64,000 bases of DNA. It comes from Rhodocyclaceae bacterium (GTDB taxonomy: Bacteria > Pseudomonadota > Gammaproteobacteria > Burkholderiales > Rhodocyclaceae). Below are positions 61,969 through 64,000 of this stretch, in pieces (within the stretch, counting starts at the first letter, position 1; each line of letters begins with the position of its first letter). Made by a program: the position numbers and the translations under genes. The notes beneath the pieces are model-generated. The model was given only the letters and a program-made list of their open reading frames with translations. It had not been told where the DNA came from and searched no databases. The DNA lies in contig JAVBXY010000014.1 in NCBI GenBank assembly GCA_030824275.1, positions 24,095 through 88,094 of the forward strand, given 5' to 3'.

Positions 61969-62199
61969 ATGTCCCCGGAAGTTTATAGCGGTCAGTTGCC
62001 GCCGCACCACCAGCCTGACCTCAACACCGAGCAGGCCGCTGCCCTTCTACACCTACGGCCGCAAACTCTTCGAAAAGCCTACTCGCAGACCGGCGCCTAC
62101 TTTGGGGTCCGCCCTCGCAAAGCCGCCAATGGCCGCCTGTTCTGGAACGTCACCGAGATTCTTGGCCTCAAGAACGGAGGAGGGCGCAGTCATGGCTGA
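61969..62199 (+). CDS. Small HTH protein, excisionase/AlpA-like
   Basis: A 76-residue protein with the sequence LNTEQAAALLHLRPQTLRKAY in the position of the MerR-like helix-turn-helix that excisionases and AlpA-type activators use. The rest (FGVRPRKAANGRLFWNVTEIL) supplies the wing. Such proteins regulate excision or transcription in integrated elements. It follows AAGGAG at 61958 and its coding region overlaps the next gene by 8 nt. No integrase gene is found within the window, so it may regulate a downstream or distant one. Confidence 0.72.
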   Translation: MSPEVYSGQLPPHHQPDLNTEQAAALLHLRPQTLRKAYSQTGAYFGVRPRKAANGRLFWNVTEILGLKNGGGRSHG

Positions 62200-62446
62200 T
62201 ATCCAGGTCATCCTTACCGAACTAGAGAAATTGGAGCCATCGGGCCTGGCCGCCTTGACGCCTCACTTCCGAGTGTTTTTCCCGGTAATCCAACAAAAGC
62301 TCGCTGGCGGAGTGAAGCAGAAGGAGATCATTAAGCTCTTGTCGACGCACGGCGTGCAAGTGCATCACACTCAATTCAACTCACTCATGAAATCCCTTGA
62401 AGCGGAGCATTGCGGTGACACAGAAACGAAGGAGGTGCCGCGATGA
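62192..62446 (+). CDS. Small helical protein of the island, possible conjugation/HTH accessory
   Basis: An 84-residue, probably helical protein (MADIQVILTELEKLEPSGLA ... AGGVKQKEIIKLLSTHGVQVHHTQFNSLMKSL). The latter segment has a spacing like the small HTH TraK-type or plasmid-associated proteins, but this is a weak resemblance. Its start overlaps the upstream HTH gene and its stop overlaps the DUF3987 gene by 4 nt, so the three form an operon. Function unassigned. Confidence 0.65.
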   Translation: MADIQVILTELEKLEPSGLAALTPHFRVFFPVIQQKLAGGVKQKEIIKLLSTHGVQVHHTQFNSLMKSLEAEHCGDTETKEVPR

Positions 62447-63909
62447 ACTCGCCATACCCCCCTTATTCACCCTATCCCACGGACGCGTTCTTTAAATGCA
62501 TGGGGGATCCGCTGCTTGAGGTGAACAGCGTTGTACAGGCGCCCATTTCCATGACGGCGCTGTCCTTCCTGAGCACCATGTCGGCGGCCGTACAGCGCAT
62601 CGCCGATGTTCAGCTACCGATGGGGCAGGTGAGGCCTGTATCCCTGTTCACACTCGCCATAGCGGATAGCGGCGAACGCAAGACCACACTTGATGAACTC
62701 GTGGGCAAACCTCTCCGCGAACGTGATGCCGTCGAAGAACGTCGTTTCGCTGAGCAGCTTGCTAAATACGAGCAGGACATGGAGCGTTGGCAATCGACGC
62801 GTACTGCCCTGATCAAGCGCTATTCCCGGCTCGTTGAAAAAGGCGAGGCGACCGACAAGATCGAGAAGAAGCTGGCTGAGCTCGATGACGCCAAGCCAAG
62901 ACCACCACGCCTACGTCGTCTCCTCCGTCAGGACTTGACCTATGCCGCTCTAATCGTAGCCCTTGAGGGCGATGGCGAGTCCACTTTTATCTCAGCTAGC
63001 GAAGGTGATGCAGCCCTAAAGAGCGACCTGATCCAACAGAACTTCACAGCGCTAAGTATGGCCTGGAGTGGCGAATCCATCGTCGCAGATCGCGCAGACA
63101 AAGGTCGGACTGCAATCAACCCGCGTTGTACCCTGTCGGTCATGGTGCAGAACGCGGTCTTCAATCAGTTCATGGAAAAGCGTGGCGATGTATTGCGAGG
63201 CTCCGGATTCCTAGCACGGTGCTTGATCACACGGCCAATATCGATGATTGGCCATCGCTTTGCTTTCAGCGATCCACCTCAATGGAAGCACCTCGATGCC
63301 TTTCATGCCCGCCTTCGTTGTCTTCTTGAAGAAGGCGATCTTCGACTGGCGGCAGGAGTTCCCCGTCACATCCTTGAGTTTGATGAGGAAGCGCGGCACC
63401 GATGGGTGCTCCGTGCTAACGAGGTCGAGGTCATGTTGCGTGATGGGAACTATTTTGGCGAAGTTCGTGACTTCGGTGCCAAGCTCATGGAGCATGTTGC
63501 ACGTGTGGCAGCCGTCCTACACGTGTTCGCCGGTCAGGATGGAAAAATCACCGTCGACACTACTGAACGCGCCTGGACTATCGTGCTTTTCCATGCCGAA
63601 GAGTTTCGGTTGATGTTTTCACCTTCGCTTGAAATACCGCAAGCGGTGGTTGATGCTGAGAAGATCGAGCGGTGGCTGCTTGCGAATGTTTGGTTACGAG
63701 GATTTGCGCATGTCCTTCGCAATCACGTCCATCGTACCGGGCCGGTGCGAGGGCTGGGGCGCTTTGTTCCAGCCATCGACGTTTTGGTGGGCCAGGGGAA
63801 AATTTTTGTCACGCAAGCCAACAGCAAAGCTCCACTCGTTATTGGGCTCAACCCAAACTATTTCGGCGTGCCTCATCCCGGCTGGGAGTGTCAGAATTTC
63901 TGTGTGTGA
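62443..63909 (+). CDS. DUF3987 domain protein (YfjI-type, mobile-element associated)
   Basis: The 488-residue protein matches the DUF3987/YfjI pattern. It has ALSFLSTMSAAVQRIADVQLP with a P-loop-like LFTLAIADSGERKTT (around residues 70-84), then ISASEGDAALKSDL, INPRCTLSVMVQN and GSGFLARCLITRP, segments typical of primase/helicase-like proteins of phages and genomic islands. It would be an ATPase in replication of the element. It is complete, ending near the window edge, and the remaining element genes lie beyond. Confidence 0.85.
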   Translation: MNSPYPPYSPYPTDAFFKCMGDPLLEVNSVVQAPISMTALSFLSTMSAAVQRIADVQLPMGQVRPVSLFTLAIADSGERKTTLDELVGKPLRERDAVEERRFAEQLAKYEQDMERWQSTRTALIKRYSRLVEKGEATDKIEKKLAELDDAKPRPPRLRRLLRQDLTYAALIVALEGDGESTFISASEGDAALKSDLIQQNFTALSMAWSGESIVADRADKGRTAINPRCTLSVMVQNAVFNQFMEKRGDVLRGSGFLARCLITRPISMIGHRFAFSDPPQWKHLDAFHARLRCLLEEGDLRLAAGVPRHILEFDEEARHRWVLRANEVEVMLRDGNYFGEVRDFGAKLMEHVARVAAVLHVFAGQDGKITVDTTERAWTIVLFHAEEFRLMFSPSLEIPQAVVDAEKIERWLLANVWLRGFAHVLRNHVHRTGPVRGLGRFVPAIDVLVGQGKIFVTQANSKAPLVIGLNPNYFGVPHPGWECQNFCV

Positions 63910-64000
63910 GGCGCTCGGAGACTTTTCCACGGTGACGGGTGCCGAAGGTCCCTCTAGACCGTAGGCGGACGGCGCGGTGGGAAAGTCGGTGGTCATTCTA

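Noticed and set aside
63694..63996. A 100-codon minus-strand frame at the right edge
   Set aside because: It is antisense to the DUF3987 gene end for most of its length, without SD or domain, so it is probably a shadow.

Overview
The window looks like a chromosomal segment of a GC-rich betaproteobacterium, most plausibly Rhodocyclales/Rhodocyclaceae-like. The reasons are general: zapA followed by a 6S RNA, a betaproteobacterial S-adenosylhomocysteine riboswitch before metH, a DUF1840 protein, secreted DsrE-like proteins, and many c-di-GMP proteins. I could not run a database search, so the taxonomy is inference.

Layout. 1-517: 5'-proximal part of phnC (phosphonate ABC ATPase), running off the left edge. 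795-7770: an accessory block, visibly less GC-rich than its flanks. A MocR-type regulator is divergent from a tightly coupled operon encoding a molybdopterin oxidoreductase, an FNR2-type flavoprotein, an adrenodoxin-type ferredoxin, a GATase and a BenE-family transporter. 8163-9017: YihY. 9117-16127: a cobalamin operon (btuB-btuC-btuD-btuF-cobO-cobB-bluB) behind a cobalamin riboswitch. 16547-19874: ZapB-like/ZapA, 6S RNA, an EAL-HDOD protein, EVE and TauE/SafE. 19968-24668: a minus-strand run with rhodanese, TlpA-like thioredoxin, MFS carrier, enoyl-CoA hydratase, two secreted DsrE-like proteins and a YrfG nucleotidase. 24722-31802: BamE-like lipoprotein, Bcr/CflA transporter, SAH riboswitch plus metH, a small c-type cytochrome and unknowns. 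31816-41456: DUF1840/hydrolase/GST, a large diguanylate cyclase, cca, an NDUFA9-like protein, slt and 5-FCL. 41459-48459: HDOD, two GGDEF-EAL proteins and an Aer-like chemoreceptor. 48575-55151: a MalY/PatB aminotransferase and a coupled run encoding a CHASE2 adenylate cyclase, a FecR-like protein, an outer-membrane barrel, a lipoprotein hydrolase and a caspase-like protease. 55157-60367: ilvA, yqaA, MATE, dsbC and a UbiH-type hydroxylase. 60441-end: tRNA-Met(CAT), then what looks like the start of an integrated element (unknown protein, small HTH, DUF3987).

The most striking signal is not a gene. A directional 24-25 nt sequence occurs about 15 times (three exact copies), on both strands. Its two parts are GCCGTCTCGCCAGC followed directly by GCCGACTTTT. 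Most copies lie inside conserved genes, are open in all six frames and are read in several of them, giving recurrent peptides such as KVGAGETA, AVSPAPTF and RRLASADF. In CobO and the GST the element seems to replace native residues rather than add length. That is the behaviour of DNA-uptake-like sequences rather than of a mobile insertion. No copy was seen in the MocR/molybdoenzyme block or in the tRNA-linked island.

Two other systems deserve follow-up: the molybdoenzyme electron-transfer operon, whose MocR gene overlaps a direct-repeat candidate operator, and the CHASE2 cyclase-FecR-barrel-caspase operon.
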